From: Prorocentrum cordatum
Taxonomy: Eukaryota > Sar > Dinophyceae > Prorocentrales > Prorocentraceae
DNA length: 64,000 bases
Direction of reading: 5' to 3'
Assembly: GCA_963575745.1 (NCBI GenBank)
Contig: CAUYUJ010002731.1
Coordinates: forward strand, 15,001-79,000
The notes under the pieces were generated by a model. The model searched no databases, had not been told where the DNA came from, and saw only the letters and a list, made by a program, of their open reading frames with translations. The position numbers were made by a program, and so were the translations under genes. Below are positions 20,247 to 31,570 of the stretch, in pieces; position 1 is the stretch's first letter; every line of letters starts with the position of its first letter.

Positions 20247-21442
20247 GCTCGATCAGGATGGTAAAGACGCGCAATGAGGATGCACGGGCCTCGGAACGCC
20301 ATGGTGACGTGTTCCGTGCGGAGCGCAGCAGAGTGCCGAAGGATGCCGAATACCGAAGGGGCAAGGATGCAAGGGTAGCCTTGGAAGGTCACCCAATCCT
20401 TACTATCATGGTTGACTGTAGAGAATAGAAAGACTACCCGCAGAAGAAGCACCACCCCGACAAGCGAAGCCGTTCAGCGAACGCACCCGAAGAAGGGATC
20501 AAACAGGGCAGGGCTGTTCAGTAGATGCCCGGGGCCGTCGAGCAAACGCCAAGGATACGGGTCGGGGGGTGGCGTTTCCTTTCTTGGCAGAAGTGGGCCC
20601 CGGAGGACAGGGAACGAGGATAGGCCACCTGTGTTCGCACCTCGCGCCTGGCGACGTGCGATCACCTTCGCGCCCTCGCGCCCTCGTGCTGGCCCCTTGG
20701 AGAAGGGCAGCCGCGGTCCCGCGACATCTTGGTCATGGTCGTCGTGCTCCTTCCCCTGACCCAAGGTGTCCCCAATAGTTCCGAGGAGGACACCACGGCC
20801 TCCAGAGCACCCGTGACTGACCAGACTCGAATTTGCCCCTGTCCCCAAAATGAACAAGCCAAAAGCGATCACGATCTCAGGGATGTGCCCTCAGAAACTG
20901 AGGGAACCTGAAGATCGGAATCGGGGGGAGGCGATGCCAAACGTAGGGATAGGGATATGCGTCAAACTGGTAATTAACTACGACAGGTTCGTGTCGTGCC
21001 GACTTCGGCGTTGGTTTCTGACACCGCAGGGATCGTTCAACCTTGAACGATCGGCCGCTGCCGCAACGTCCGATCGTTCGACATCGATCGATTCTGGGTC
21101 GCCGGCGGCGTTCAACCTTGAACGCCCGCGCTGGGGTCGCCGCTGGTCCACACGACGCAAACCTACCGTAGGCCCAGAGGGTGCCAGGGGCTCCAGAATG
21201 GAGCGAGAAGCTGGGGGACACCCTGGCAACCTCCGACCCGGAGGCCTGGAGGAGCGGGCCGAGGCGGGGGCCGCGAGTCGCGGGGCTGCGGTCTGCGACG
21301 AGCGTTCTCCCATCTGCGTCGCCCAGTCTTCCCAATCGCGCCATCCTCGCCGGATTCTCGGACAGTTCTCGCAAGATTCTCTCACGATCGCCGCGCTTGC
21401 CAATCACATGCCGACTATAAGACGAGGGTGATATGAAAACGA
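20247..21442. other. No gene supported; dispersed repeat at 20845-20970
   Basis: Ordinary composition. Within 21020-21130 the motif GTTCAACCTTGAACG occurs twice (a short palindrome in itself). Frames overlap on both strands with no recognised domain. Confidence 0.5.
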
Positions 21443-21625
21443 TACTCCAGATGTCGTAGTAAAAGGGAGGGGGTCTGGACCCTCCAAGACAAGCCATTTC
21501 AGACCTCCCCCGTGGGAGAACCCTCCAAAACATCGTCCCCAGACCCCCCCAGGCCCTCCAAGATAGCCTGGAAGAGACCCCCCCCGAAATGAGACCCCCC
21601 TCCCTTTATTACGAAATCTGGAGTA
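21443..21625 (+). mobile_element. Inverted-repeat element, family 2, copy A
   Basis: 183 bp with ends TACTCCAGATGTCGTAGTAA and TTATTACGAAATCTGGAGTA, about 30-bp inverted repeats, flanked by TA. The interior is nearly identical base for base to the copy at 46298. It is non-coding. Confidence 0.9.
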
Positions 21626-21772
21626 TCGGGCAAGATCAGGACGATGACAGAACAGACAAGGGAGTGAGGAGAGGACGACAAAGGGTGTGCGGCTCGGGGC
21701 GAGGCCGAGAACAGAGGGAACACCAGGAGAGGACGGACGAAGACGAGGACTGACGGCAGAAGGCGGACTATT

Positions 21773-21972
21773 GGAGGCCTGGAAATGGGCACCAACACCA
21801 ACACAGGGGGCTGGCTCCACAAGGGGATGATGTTCCTAGATTTCGGTATTGGTGGTAATATTTCGGTCACCTTGAAGCCATAAAATTACAACCATCACCG
21901 AGATCGGGATCTTCTTCCCTCGGTGGAGGCACACCGCCGATACTGGTGTTGGTGTCAACCTCTAGGCCTCCG
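21773..21972 (+). mobile_element. Foldback element, full copy
   Basis: 200 bp beginning GGAGGCCTGGAAATGGGCAC and ending GTGTTGGTGTCAACC-TCTAGGCCTCC. The left half is an imperfect reverse complement of the right half over its whole length. Same family as 40232 and 16079. Confidence 0.85.
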
Positions 21973-22379
21973 AGACTAGGACGAAGGCGGCATACGAGCG
22001 AGAGCGGGCCTCGAGGGGTGGCACGTGGCCCGGCTCTCTCATGAGGTGGCGGCGGGCGACGAGAAGCAGGTCGCACCCTGGAGGAACCTCGGTCGGCACG
22101 AGCATCTCAGCCGGCGTGGACCCAGAGCAGAGCAAGTTGCGACACCGTGGGTGTGTGTATGCTGCGTGGCAGAAGTATGTGGTGCGCGCTGCGTCGTGCA
22201 AGGAGTTTGTTTTTTTAACTGGGGGGGGGCAGCGCCCGTTACGAGGGGGGGGGGGTCCGGCCCCAAGTTGGGGGTAACGGTAACGCGCGGCGGGGCCCTC
22301 GCACGGGCCCTGGCACTTATTACCAGCACAACTGTCGGCACTGTAGGCTTCGTCGTCGTCGTCGTCGTCGCGTCGCCGC

Positions 22380-22660
22380 TGTCGTCGTCGTCGAAGCCGA
22401 CCGTGCCTGTGCACACTACACAGGCTCTGTACACCGCGATGCCTTTGTACACCACAACTGCGGCAGAAATGGCATGTGTGTGCACCACGGCGACTGAGCA
22501 CATCATGACAGGCGGGTGCACCACAGCGCCCTTGTACATCTCACTGTTGGTGCACACCACGGCGCTCGCGTGCACCACAGCTGCTGTTTCAACGCCCCGT
22601 GTTTGCACCAGAATGCCAGTGTACACCACAAAGGTTGTGTACACCTGTAAGGTACCGGCG
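22380..22660. repeat. 24-bp minisatellite (GTGTACACCACAGCGCC type)
   Basis: Divergent units around GTGCACCACAGC/GTACACCACAAC. Related arrays lie at 48840-49160 (same orientation) and 49617-49795 (opposite). Confidence 0.85.
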
Positions 22661-22849
22661 GAGCGAAAGTCCAGAAGATCGCTCGGGGCCCAACCGCAAA
22701 ACTTGTGTACGGTTTTTTGGTGCGGAGTGTAAACCACGCACCGTGGGGGCGCGCGGGGCGGCGGCAGCCTAGGGAATTCAGGAAGCAGGAACTCCCTGCA
22801 CAGGCACAGTGCCCTTGAGACATGGGTCGACGGCTGGAGCGTGCACGCG

Positions 22850-23100
22850 GGTGCGTCGTCGTCGTCGCCGTCAGTTGCGACGGCGACCGGAGGCGCGACG
22901 GCGGCGGCGGCGGCGACACGGGCGGCGGCGACGGCGACCACGACGACGACGACGACGACGGCGGCGGCGACGGCGACGACGCCGACGGCGGCAAGCGGCG
23001 GCGGCGGCGGTGAAGGTGACCGCCGCTGTCGTCACCGCCGTCGTCGTCGCCGCCGATGCCGCCGTCGCCGTCGCCGCCGCCGCCGCCGTGTCCGCAGCCA
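22850..23100. repeat. Imperfect GAC/CGG/CGC triplet array
   Basis: A triplet mosaic of GAC, GGC and CGC with period three throughout. Every frame is low complexity. Confidence 0.9.
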
Positions 23101-23327
23101 GTTGCCGAAAGCTTTAGCAGCGCTCGGGGCCCACTTGCTGGATACACATGCGGGGGGCTGGCGTGACCAGCCGCGCGAGGTAGGAGGGCCGAGCGCTGGA
23201 AGGACATGCGGCCACATCCGCGTGCAGGTCTCGCCCAGTCCAGCCCCTTGCACCAGCACAGGGAGAATGGAGGGAGGACAGTGGTAGTAGTCATAAGAAT
23301 ATTGTGAAAGTGCACCGGCTGGTTGCG

Positions 23328-23570
23328 CCATGGCTTGCCCGATGCGTTACACCACACGTTGTGCTTGCGTGCAATTACCTGCGCCATAGGTTGAGCCGCA
23401 AGCTGCGCCATAGGATGCGCCCCCAGGGCGTGCCATAGTTTGCGCCATAGGTTGCGCACCCAGGGCGCCCCACAAATCGCGCCTTACGTTGCGCCTTAGG
23501 TTGCGCCCCCAGGGCGTGCCATAGGTTGCGTCGATGGTTGCGCCACAGGTTGCGCCAAAGGCGGGGCCAC
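23328..23570. repeat. Degenerate 12-bp array (GCGCCATAGGTT)n
   Basis: Many variants of TTGCGCCATAGG and TGCGCCCCCAGGGCGTGCCA in tandem. Confidence 0.85.
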
Positions 23571-23934
23571 TTTGTGGCGCTGCGTTTCAACGGAACTCCT
23601 GGTGCGCGCACTGTTCGGGGAAACGTCGTGCTGGCAGGCGGGCGTCGGGACTCCGGGTGCAGCCCGCAGGATAATGACAACGGACGCGGCAGGGATGACA
23701 ACGACCATTATGTGGCACCTGTGGCGCGCCACACCGCCGATCAACTGCTGAAGCGCAGTGCCCGTTGGCACTGCCCGCAAGATTTGGCGACGAGCCGAGA
23801 GGGGAAATGACAGGGGGCGGGCCTTCTGAGAAGGCTCAGATGTCCAAGCCTCCCCCGAAGACACGGAGGGCTTCTCTGAAGGCCAGACGGTACGACTAAG
23901 CCGTACCTTAGGTAGGAAGATGATCCCCCTCCTC
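23571..23934. other. No gene supported
   Basis: Ordinary composition; only short overlapping frames. Confidence 0.5.
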
Positions 23935-24165
23935 CTCCGATCCCCCTCCGATCCTCCATCCTCCTCCTCCTCCTCCTCCTCCTCCTCCTCCTCCTCCTCC
24001 TCCTCCTCCTCCTCTTCTGCCCCCTCCTCCTCCTCATGCCCCTCCTCCGATCCCCATCACCTCCTCCTCCGATCCTGTTCCGACCCTCCTCGTCCTCCTC
24101 GTCCTCCTCATCCTCCTCCTCCTCCTCCTCCTCCTCCTCCTCCTCCCTCTGCCTCGCTCCCCCCT
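23935..24165. repeat. (CTC)n array
   Basis: CTC triplets with GATCC and CCC interruptions. A short (CGAACCT)n run lies further on at about 24418-24450. Confidence 0.95.
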
Positions 24166-24599
24166 CCCCCCAGGAGGTGAGAGGAGGTGGAGGGCACGAG
24201 CACTGGAGGGAGTGCAGAAGCAAGGCAAAGGAGGTGGATGGGCCAGGCCGGGGCCCGTTGAAAGGTTCGCGCCGAGGGATGCGAACCTCGAACGTCGAGG
24301 ATCGAGGCATCCTGGCCCTCGAGGGCCTTCGTCGTCGCCGCGGCTGGACGCGGCTCGGGAAACTGGTGCGTCTGAGCCCCAGTCGGGCCCCGTGGACCCA
24401 TTTTGAGTTTGCGCCGAGGTTCGAACCTCGAACCTCGAACCTCGAACCTGAGCCCCTATGAGCGTCACAGCATGCCTGCCTGGACGGAGGGGGGGTCCGC
24501 ACCCCCGTCCCCGTACGCTCGTTACCGTTACGGGGGGGGGGGGGGGGCGACCCCCCCCCCGTAACGGGCGTTACGGGTCCGAGAAAAAAACAAGCATGT

Positions 24600-25280
24600 G
24601 GAGTGAGCTATGAGGTGCGAGCTGCGTGGTGCAGGCTATGTCGTGTACGCTCTGTGGCGTGGGCTGCGTGGTGAAGCAGCAGCGAGGCGTTACCCGGGCG
24701 GCAACGGGCGGTAACGTGGCGGCAGCGGGCGGCAACGTGGCGAATGCTCGGCATGTCCCCACGGGCCCCACAGGGCGGCAGCAGGCGGCCACGGGCAACA
24801 GCGGGGCGAATCCTCGACCTACCCGCAAAACGCACGAGGCGGCCGCGAGGCGGCAACGAGGCGGCAGTGGACGGCAACGGGCGGCAACGAGCCGAGTCCT
24901 CGGCACGTCCCCAGAGGCAGCAACAGGCGGCAACTCGCAGTATCCTCGACATACCCACACGGCGCAATCCAGGCGGTGCAGTCCAAGTGATGTGAGCTAT
25001 GAGGTGCAATCTACGTGCTGCAAGCTCTGTGGTGTGTGAGCTATGTGGAGGTGTGAGCTATGTGGTGTGTGAGCTAAGTGGTGTGAGGTATGTGGTGCTA
25101 TGTTGTGTACGCTCTGTGGCGTATGCTGTGTGGTGAAGCAGCAGCGAGGCGGCACCGGGGCGGCAACGGGCGGTAACGTGGCGGCCACGTGGCGAATGCT
25201 CGGCATACCCCCACACGCGACAACGGGCGGCATCGGGCGGCGACGTGGCGAATCCTCGGCATGCGCATCCAATCCTCTGG
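24600..25280. repeat. Duplicated module with GGCGGCAACG repeats
   Basis: GTCGTGTACGCTCTGTGGCG with GGTGAAGCAGCAGCGAGGCG occurs at about 24640-24695 and again, slightly changed, at about 25105-25155. Each is followed by variants of GGGCGGCAACGTGGCGAATC and CTCGGCAT-CCCCAC. TGTGAGCTATGTGGTG repeats precede the second copy. Confidence 0.8.
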
Positions 25281-26367
25281 CATCGCAGATAAGAGCCCAT
25301 ACGTAAGTGCAAGCACCACTTGGGAAATGCACTTTCGGAGGTCCTGGCGGAACTCCTGGATCGGCGCCGGACCCATGCCCATGGCGCGAGAGGAGCGCGC
25401 CAGGGGCAGAACTCCGCGCGCAGCGCCGAGTGCCTGTGCTCATGCCGGGCTCTCTTCTTCAGATCCCGGGGCCAAGGAGGGCCGTGACCGGGCATGGCCG
25501 CTGCAGTGGCGCAGGCATCGGGATGAGCACCAGCAGCGGCAGCGTGTCGCGGCGCGAGCAGGGGGCTGCAGCTGTCGGTGCCGCTCGCGCGCGCGGGCGC
25601 GCGAGCGCGCGAGCGCGGGCTCGTGCCCGGGTGAGACGGGACGGCAGCAGGCCCGAGGGGCAACGTCGGGGGGGGACCAGCTCAGGGAGGGAAACATCGA
25701 GCTGGAAGCGGCGGCACGTCGCCGATGAATCGGCGACGGGCCCCCGAGGGCGAATCCACACGGTCCTGGGCGGGCCTGGGGCTATCGGGCCCCTTATCGG
25801 CGTTCGGTGGGCGATTGGGGGTCGATGTCTCCCCCCGGAGCCGATCCTCCTCCTAACGCGTCGCCCCTGCTTGGAGCGCCGTTCGAGCGTGGCCCCTTAC
25901 CTCGGCTGCACGCACAAGTGACCCTGGGAGAGAAGGACCTCTGGTGCGCGGCCTGGGGGGGCCGCAGGGGATGGTCGCGAGCGACAGACATATTCGTATC
26001 CACACCCTCGCGGGGCCCCTGGGCCCTGACCCCGCGGATACGGGGCGCTCTTGTTGTGAATGCCCCGCGCGGAACCTACTCGTGCGACTGCGTATCCGCG
26101 GGGTTGCGCCCGGAATCCCGACCGTGAAGGCGTGGACATAGAACCCGTCGCCGCTAGGGAGGGGGGGGGTGAGGGGGCAAGTCCGACAGCGCTGGTCAAT
26201 GATGCCAGGGATTGCCAGCAAAGGAGCCCCTGGACCCAGGTGCCCCCAGTTGTCCGTCCCACTCTGGAGCGCCTGGGGCCCCGTGGACCTCGTGAAGGGG
26301 CGTTCTGGGGGCAACGGGGGCCTCTCTGGAAATCCTGCAAGCACTTTGGGCCAGGGGCATTCCAAGC
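25281..26367. other. No gene supported; relics of other repeats
   Basis: 25330-25385 (CGGAGGTCCTGGCGGA, TGGATCGGCGCCGGACCC) resembles one arm of the palindrome at 35328. 25900-25975 (GCACGCACAAGTGACCCTGG, CTGGTGCGCGGCC) resembles sequence near 1850-1990. GC-rich frames overlap on both strands without domains. Confidence 0.5.
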
Positions 26368-26650
26368 CACACCCGCTGATATGATGGGCCTGTTTTCCAC
26401 CACCACCACCACCATAAGTTGGAGGGGGAAGGTGTCCTCCTCCTCCTCCTCCTCCTCCTCCTCCTCCTCCTCCTCCTCCTCCTCCTCGTCCTCTTCGTCC
26501 TCCTCCTCCTCCTCCTCCTTTTCCTCCTCCTCCTTTTCCTCCTCCTCCTCCTCCTCCTCCTCCTCCTTCTCCTCCTCCTCCTCCTCATTCCCCCTCCAAC
26601 TTGTGGTGGTGGTGGTGGAAAACAGGCCCAACATAATAGGGGTGGGCCTG
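26368..26650. mobile_element. Foldback element carrying a CTC array
   Basis: The left arm (ACCCGCTGATATGATGGGCC, TGTTTTCCACCACCACC, AAGTTGGAGGGGGAA) is mirrored by TTCCCCCTCCAACTT, GGTGGTGGAAAACAGGCCC and ATAATAGGGGT. Between the arms lie about 170 bp of CTC triplets. Confidence 0.88.
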
Positions 26651-27099
26651 TGTGGGGGCCGGCCCCAAATGTCATTCTGGCGAAGGGTCCCTCTTGCGCG
26701 CAGCCAGCCGTCGGTCGCGCCCGCGCCGGCGGCCAGGGCGGGCCGCTGCGGCGCTGCACCGCGGTCGCCACGCCGCGGCGGTGCCACCCGCCTGCGGCCA
26801 GGCTCCATCAGGCGACCTCGACGGCGGCCCATCCGATCCCCAGCGCAAGCGCAAGGGACGGAAAGCACTAGAGGAGGTACACCATTCAAGCGAGCCTGTC
26901 GGCTGCTCGGCTTTGTGCACGGCATAAGTGAAAAATCAATCTGCCAGCCAGACAAATCGACACTACACATATATACGAGCAGAATCTGGAATTCGGAAAA
27001 ATGCATGCGCTTTCAACTCGGAGACGGAGCGGAGAGAGGGGGAGGTAGAAAGGAGAAGGGGAGGGGAGCGGGGGAAGGAGGGGTGTGACAACTTCACCA
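26651..27099. other. No gene supported
   Basis: GC-rich first half, purine-rich second half (27020-27090). Nothing recognised. Confidence 0.5.
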
Positions 27100-29904
27100 A
27101 AGCAGAACTCGACGCAATGTTGTTCCCTGTCCTGCGTTTGCAGCGTCTGCTCCTAAGAACCAGCGCTGACGTGCGAGCTGAACCGATTGATGCCGCTGCT
27201 CCATTGTAGCGGCGGTCTGGCTCGCGCTCCCTTGTGAACCGACGACAACCGTCGAAAAACGGGCGCCCACCTCAATTCCTCCGTTAAAGAGCCAGCGAAC
27301 CTCTCGCCACTTCAAAAACAAAAAAACGCATCCCGAAACGTCCACGGATGCTGCCGTGGACAGCATGCTCGACGCGCGCCTGCATCCTGCGCATCGTGTC
27401 CTGCCAGCTACCCCCTTTTACTCTCCTCCAGCCTGACATGTTTCTGTGCATCTTAGCCCGCGCTCCCCAGAGCATGGCGTTGGGCTGAGCCGCGAGCGAA
27501 AAGCTGGCCAACCCATGCAAGAGCACTGGCCGGACTGCGGAGCTGAAGAGCTTGACGCGGTGACCAGCGCCGACATGATGACTTATGAACGTGGCGTTCC
27601 TCTGAAATTGGCCCCATGCCGGTGGCATCCTTTTCTCGACGGCAACAACTGCCCTGTTCTTTGACCAATTGAAGGCGTTCCCCAAGTATGCGTGGGATCG
27701 TCTGGAGCGGCCTGCAACACTTTCGATGTTGCAAATGCCGGGCAACGCGCAAGTACCTGGAGGATAAGACCTTCGTCTTCGCAACGGTCAGTTGCCGACC
27801 AAACGCTTGGAACTCATCACGTAACAGCGAGGAGCATGACTCGAGCGTCTTCCAGCGAGCGGGCGCAAAGGAGAACATCGACTGCGAAGCATTACGCCTC
27901 TCCTGGGATTCCCCATCCCTGGGTAGCGAGGCGGCCCTTCCACCTGCTGAGCACCATCACCATGACTGCGTCGAATAAGAACGAACTCGAGACGTCCCCC
28001 TGGCGAACGCCCCGGAGGAGCTAAAAGACGTCGTTCGTGCCAACTTGACCCGTCTGTGCCCAGCGCAGCTCTTGCAACAAGCAAGCGCATGCCTCATTTA
28101 CACCTTGCTGCAAGCTGGCCTCGATAACCTATTCGTGAGACATCGTCGAACGTGTCGCCGAGGTCGAAGCTCACAATCCAAAGGTTTTGACTGAACAGAT
28201 GAACGAAGCCCACCATGTGCTCCACTCGGCGCAGACCCTCGTCGGCGCCGAATCCTTTTCGGGCGCATGTGCAAGGGCCGCGTGGGCGAAAAACGGCCAT
28301 GACGCAATCGCCGACGGCGGCCGCGGATCCGACACGCCACGTCCTCGACGAATTTGGACAGGCGCAGGCAAGGCCGCAATTGTTCAAGTATCCTTGGCGG
28401 CAAACCGCCGCCCCAGCAGGCTGCGCCGCCGCCTCTTGGCGAGCGCAACCTCGCACAGAGGCGGCGCTCGCCTGGACACTGCGATTGGGAATCAATTTGC
28501 CGACTTACGCAGCAGCGTGAAAAACAGAGTGCCACCACTACTTCGGGAAAACCCTTTTGGTTCAGAGATTGGTTGTGCTGGTCAGGAATCAAGCTCTTTG
28601 CTCGCAGAGGTAAATGTGAAGTGCGCTCTCGCGCAATTCCCTTGGAGTCGGCGGCTCTGCTGCGTGCCAGCCTTGTCAGGGCCGCCCTGAATTCTGCCGT
28701 GCTGGACACAGGAGCGTCGCGGAGAGCACCTCGCGGGAGCAGTTGTTCAACTGGTCACTCCTTCGATTACATTTGAGCGCAAACTCGCGTAAACTCCCCG
28801 TCGCCTGGCCGTCTGGCAAACATTTCCCGTTCAACCGGAACGTGACATACAACGGCCGAGCGGGATTAGCCTTTCAACTTAGACACAATATGCTCGACCA
28901 GCCGAAATCTTCCATACCCGAACTTTCCCGCCGTATCCGCTTCCAGCGCCAATGCAACGCTTTCTTCTTTGATGGGCCTCTCCCCTGATGCCGGTCGCTC
29001 CTCACCTGGAGGACGACATCTGAGGTCCAAGGGTGTTGGGTCCTCGTGGCGTGCGCCTGCCAGTGCTCGCCCGCCGAAGAACGGATGGCAATTTCGATAT
29101 CAGCGACACTGTTAGCATAAATCTCGACCAGCCCGGATACCAACTAATCCGATGGATCGCTGAATGTACTGGCCGGAAATATCAGAGAGCTTGCATCGAC
29201 AATTGTGATGTCAGCTTGCTCATTGTCGGGCAGCTTTGAACTCTAGGGTAGCAGATGCAGCACGATGGGCAGAGCCAAAGTCAAAAAGATGTGCGATGCC
29301 ACTTGTAATACACTTGGCGCGCGAGCCGATGAAAATGTAGTCGATGAAACGGCATCGGCCCTGATTGCTTCAAAACGTCCATTCCCTGGAGTTGCTACAT
29401 TATGGCAACTTTGCCCTCGGCGCTACATCAATCAGCGCATCCCCCCGAACTGGTTCATGCAACTCTGTCTGAAATTCGCCTCCGACTATGCACGTTCGTG
29501 TTATCGGGCAACATGCAAACAAATGCTTGTAAATTGAATGCGCGAACGCGGCGGGACATCCGGCATGCGGAATGTACGCAGCAATTGTTCTGCACGCTTT
29601 TCCGTGAAACTCCAAATCGACGTGCGGGTTCTTTCTGGTCGCTGATGTCAACTGATCCGTGCTTGCCACCGCGTCTGACGTCGATGAAGAAACCAACGCC
29701 TATGGCATGATGGCCTGTGCCGTTTGCGAAAAAAAGTACGCCCACAAGTAATTCCGCAGGGGCTGCTTGGAACCCCAGTCTCCGAAAAGAGAACAAGACC
29801 CCACTCATAGTGTCGGAGTCGGTCACTACCTCCTGCAGCTGCTCATCTGGCCCAACACGGGCGTGCCTTGCCAGTAAGGCCAGAGAAGGTCTGCCGGAGC
29901 CCAT
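27100..29904 (-). pseudogene. Decayed LINE retrotransposon (endonuclease and reverse transcriptase)
   Basis: Read from right to left in broken frames. About 29750-29400 carries apurinic-type endonuclease remains: GHHAIGVGFFID, HGKACRTIAAYIPHAG and IVGGEFQTEL, where the usual GDFN has become GEFQ. About 28400-28350 has PPRILEQLRPCLRLSKFVED, like the RPI region before the catalytic core. At 28190-28140, LWIVSFDLGDTFDDVSRIGY is the first catalytic block (usually D-KAFD). At 27888-27877 the FADD box reads FAVD, followed by VLLCARSLEDARVMLLAV and LTVAKTKVL. From 27784 to about 27100 the C-terminal tail (HRVKLFSSAVRPVLLHGLAS, MHRNMSGWRRVKGGSWQDTM) matches LINEs common in dinoflagellates. Several frameshifts and the lost aspartate show it is dead. 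The intervals between recognised blocks are too worn to assign. Confidence 0.75.
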
Positions 29905-29908
29905 GGCG

Positions 29909-30032
29909 ACACAGGAGGAGGAGGAGGAGGAGGAGGAGGAGGAGGAGGAGGAGGACGTGGAGGAGGAGGAGGAGGAGAAAGAGGAGGAGGAGGAGGAGGA
30001 GGAGGAGGAGGAGGAGGAGGAGGACGTGTCTG
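29909..30032. repeat. (GAG)n microsatellite
   Basis: Pure GGA triplets broken by GACGTGGA and GAAAGA. It abuts the 5' end of the LINE remains. Confidence 0.97.
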
Positions 30033-30108
30033 GCTGGAGCTGCCCCTAGCCGCCGGCGCCTGCAGAGGGCGGCCGCGGAGGGGGAACACAGGGGGAAGGC
30101 CTCAGGCA

Positions 30109-30288
30109 TACAGTCGGGGCGTTGACCTAAGGAACCCCAAATAAGGAACGGGGCCCCTTTCTCCCATAAGTTGAACTTCGATCTCCCATGGAAAACCTCA
30201 GGAGAACAGAAGGCAAGCTGTAGAACAATCAAGGAACACCGAGCCCCTCCCCAACGAAAAGGGTTCCTTCTGCAGGGCCCCGGCTGTA
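30109..30288 (+). mobile_element. TA-target element, family 1, copy B
   Basis: 180 bp, TACAGTCGGGGCGTTGACCT to CGGCTGTA, with the family's internal blocks CCAAATAAGGAACGGGGCCC, TTGAACTTCGATCTCCCATG and CAACGAAAAGGGTTCCTTC. It is non-coding. Confidence 0.9.
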
Positions 30289-31189
30289 GGGGATCTTCGC
30301 CTGGAGGAGTGCGCGGGCGGCCTCGGGCGCCAAAGCCTTTTCGCGTCGGCGGCCAGGCAGAGCAACTGCGCTGGAGGGTGAGCTGACTGCACGGGGGCAC
30401 CGCTGCAGCCGATCGGGCCACCGTGCTGGAGGGGGGGAAAGAGGGAAGGGCGGGCGACAGGCGCCGACAACAATCGGGGATCTTCTGACCCAGGTCAATC
30501 CAGACGCGGGTCGGCAGGAAACCAAAAACTGCAATGCGAGAAAAAAAAAAAAAACTGCAGCGCAGATCTTCGCAAACCCAGGCCAGCCAATATGCGCGGC
30601 CGCCCCGCGGCCACGAGCGGCTCGCCGACCCGGGTCAGCCAGAGGGGGCCTTCGCAGGATCCTGCAGGATCTGGTGCCCTGGCTGACCCCCGTTTGAACT
30701 GACCCCCGTCTCAAGGCTCCCGAAACAGGTGTGCTGAAGGTGACCGGCCAGCGCCAACTGCCAGGGGAGGACTCCGAAGGGAGAAATATCCGATCGGCGG
30801 CGAGCGAGGGGGGGAGGAGGAGGAGGAGGAGGAGGAGGAGGAGGAGGAGGAGGAGGAGGAGGAGGAGGAGGAGGACGAGGAGGATGTGGTGGAGGAGGAG
30901 GAGGAGGAGGAGGAGGAGGCAGAAGCGAGGGCAGCGCAGGCCCCACACGGATCGGCCACGCGCAAGAGCGGCACGAGGCAGCGAGCGACCTGTGGCGAGC
31001 GAGGCCCTCGGGGGGCGCGGGGGGCCGAGACCCGGGCACCACAAGCCGCTGCTGTCGCATCGCATTCGGCGACCTGACGGGGCCAATGGGCGCGCATCAA
31101 CGGGCACGGCGAGGGGTCGGTCTGACGCGTAGCCGAGTTGAGGGGGCAAGGGAGGGCAAGAAGCAGGACCAGAGACTGGAAAGCATCAG
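30289..31189. repeat. No gene; GAG array at 30816-30925
   Basis: 30816-30925 is GGA triplets. 31050-31080 (GCTGTCGCATCGCATTCGGC) resembles 1925-1950, another dispersed repeat. A run of 14 A lies near 30541. Confidence 0.7.
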
Positions 31190-31570
31190 ATCTGAGACAA
31201 TGCTGCTCCTCGGGCTCTGGGGCCATAAGACGGCTCCAAAAGATTCCGGAACCCCCCCCAAGAGGCCAATGCTCGTCCCACAACTAACGGGGAATCCATG
31301 ACTTTTGCCGTGCCGCCTTGTGGGCCACCGATGAGCCTCTGAGGCCTTGCGATGGCCCCAACACGGCTCCAGAGAGCCCCGGGAGGAGCCCCGACGGGCC
31401 CGAAGACGGCCCCAAAGATCCCCCGTAGCCTCCAAGAGTGCCAGAGGGCCACAGGAGGAATCTGTGCGGCCTCCGAGGAGGGCCCCATCCTTTGCAGGCA
31501 CCAGGGCTCAAGAAGCTCGCCTCGAGATGGCCCGAGAGGGCCTCGAGGGGCCCAGGAGGCCCGAAGAGGA
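31190..31570. repeat. Degenerate GGCCCC/AAGA-type repeat, locus 1
   Basis: Loose units such as GGCCTCGAGGGGCCCAGGAG and GGCCCCAAAGATCCCC. Related to the clearer arrays at 43915, 52190 and 56440. Confidence 0.55.

Larger units (their letters stand above)
22185..24595. mobile_element. Candidate composite element of about 2.4 kb with inverted ends
   Basis: The left end (TTTGTTTTTTTAACTGGGGG, then GGGGGTAACGGTAACGCGCG) reappears inverted at the right end (CGCTCGTTACCGTTACGGGG, then GAGAAAAAAACAAGC). Inside are a 24-bp minisatellite, a CGN-triplet array, a 12-bp repeat array and a CTC array. No protein gene is recognisable. The ends are G-rich and simple, so the match needs alignment. Confidence 0.5.

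Noticed and set aside
22039-22941. A 300-codon minus-strand frame with Cys, Val and Thr repeats
   Set aside because: It is the 24-bp minisatellite continued into G-rich sequence.
24415-24450. tRNA-like GGTTCGAACC
   Set aside because: It belongs to a short (CGAACCT)n run and has no cloverleaf around it.
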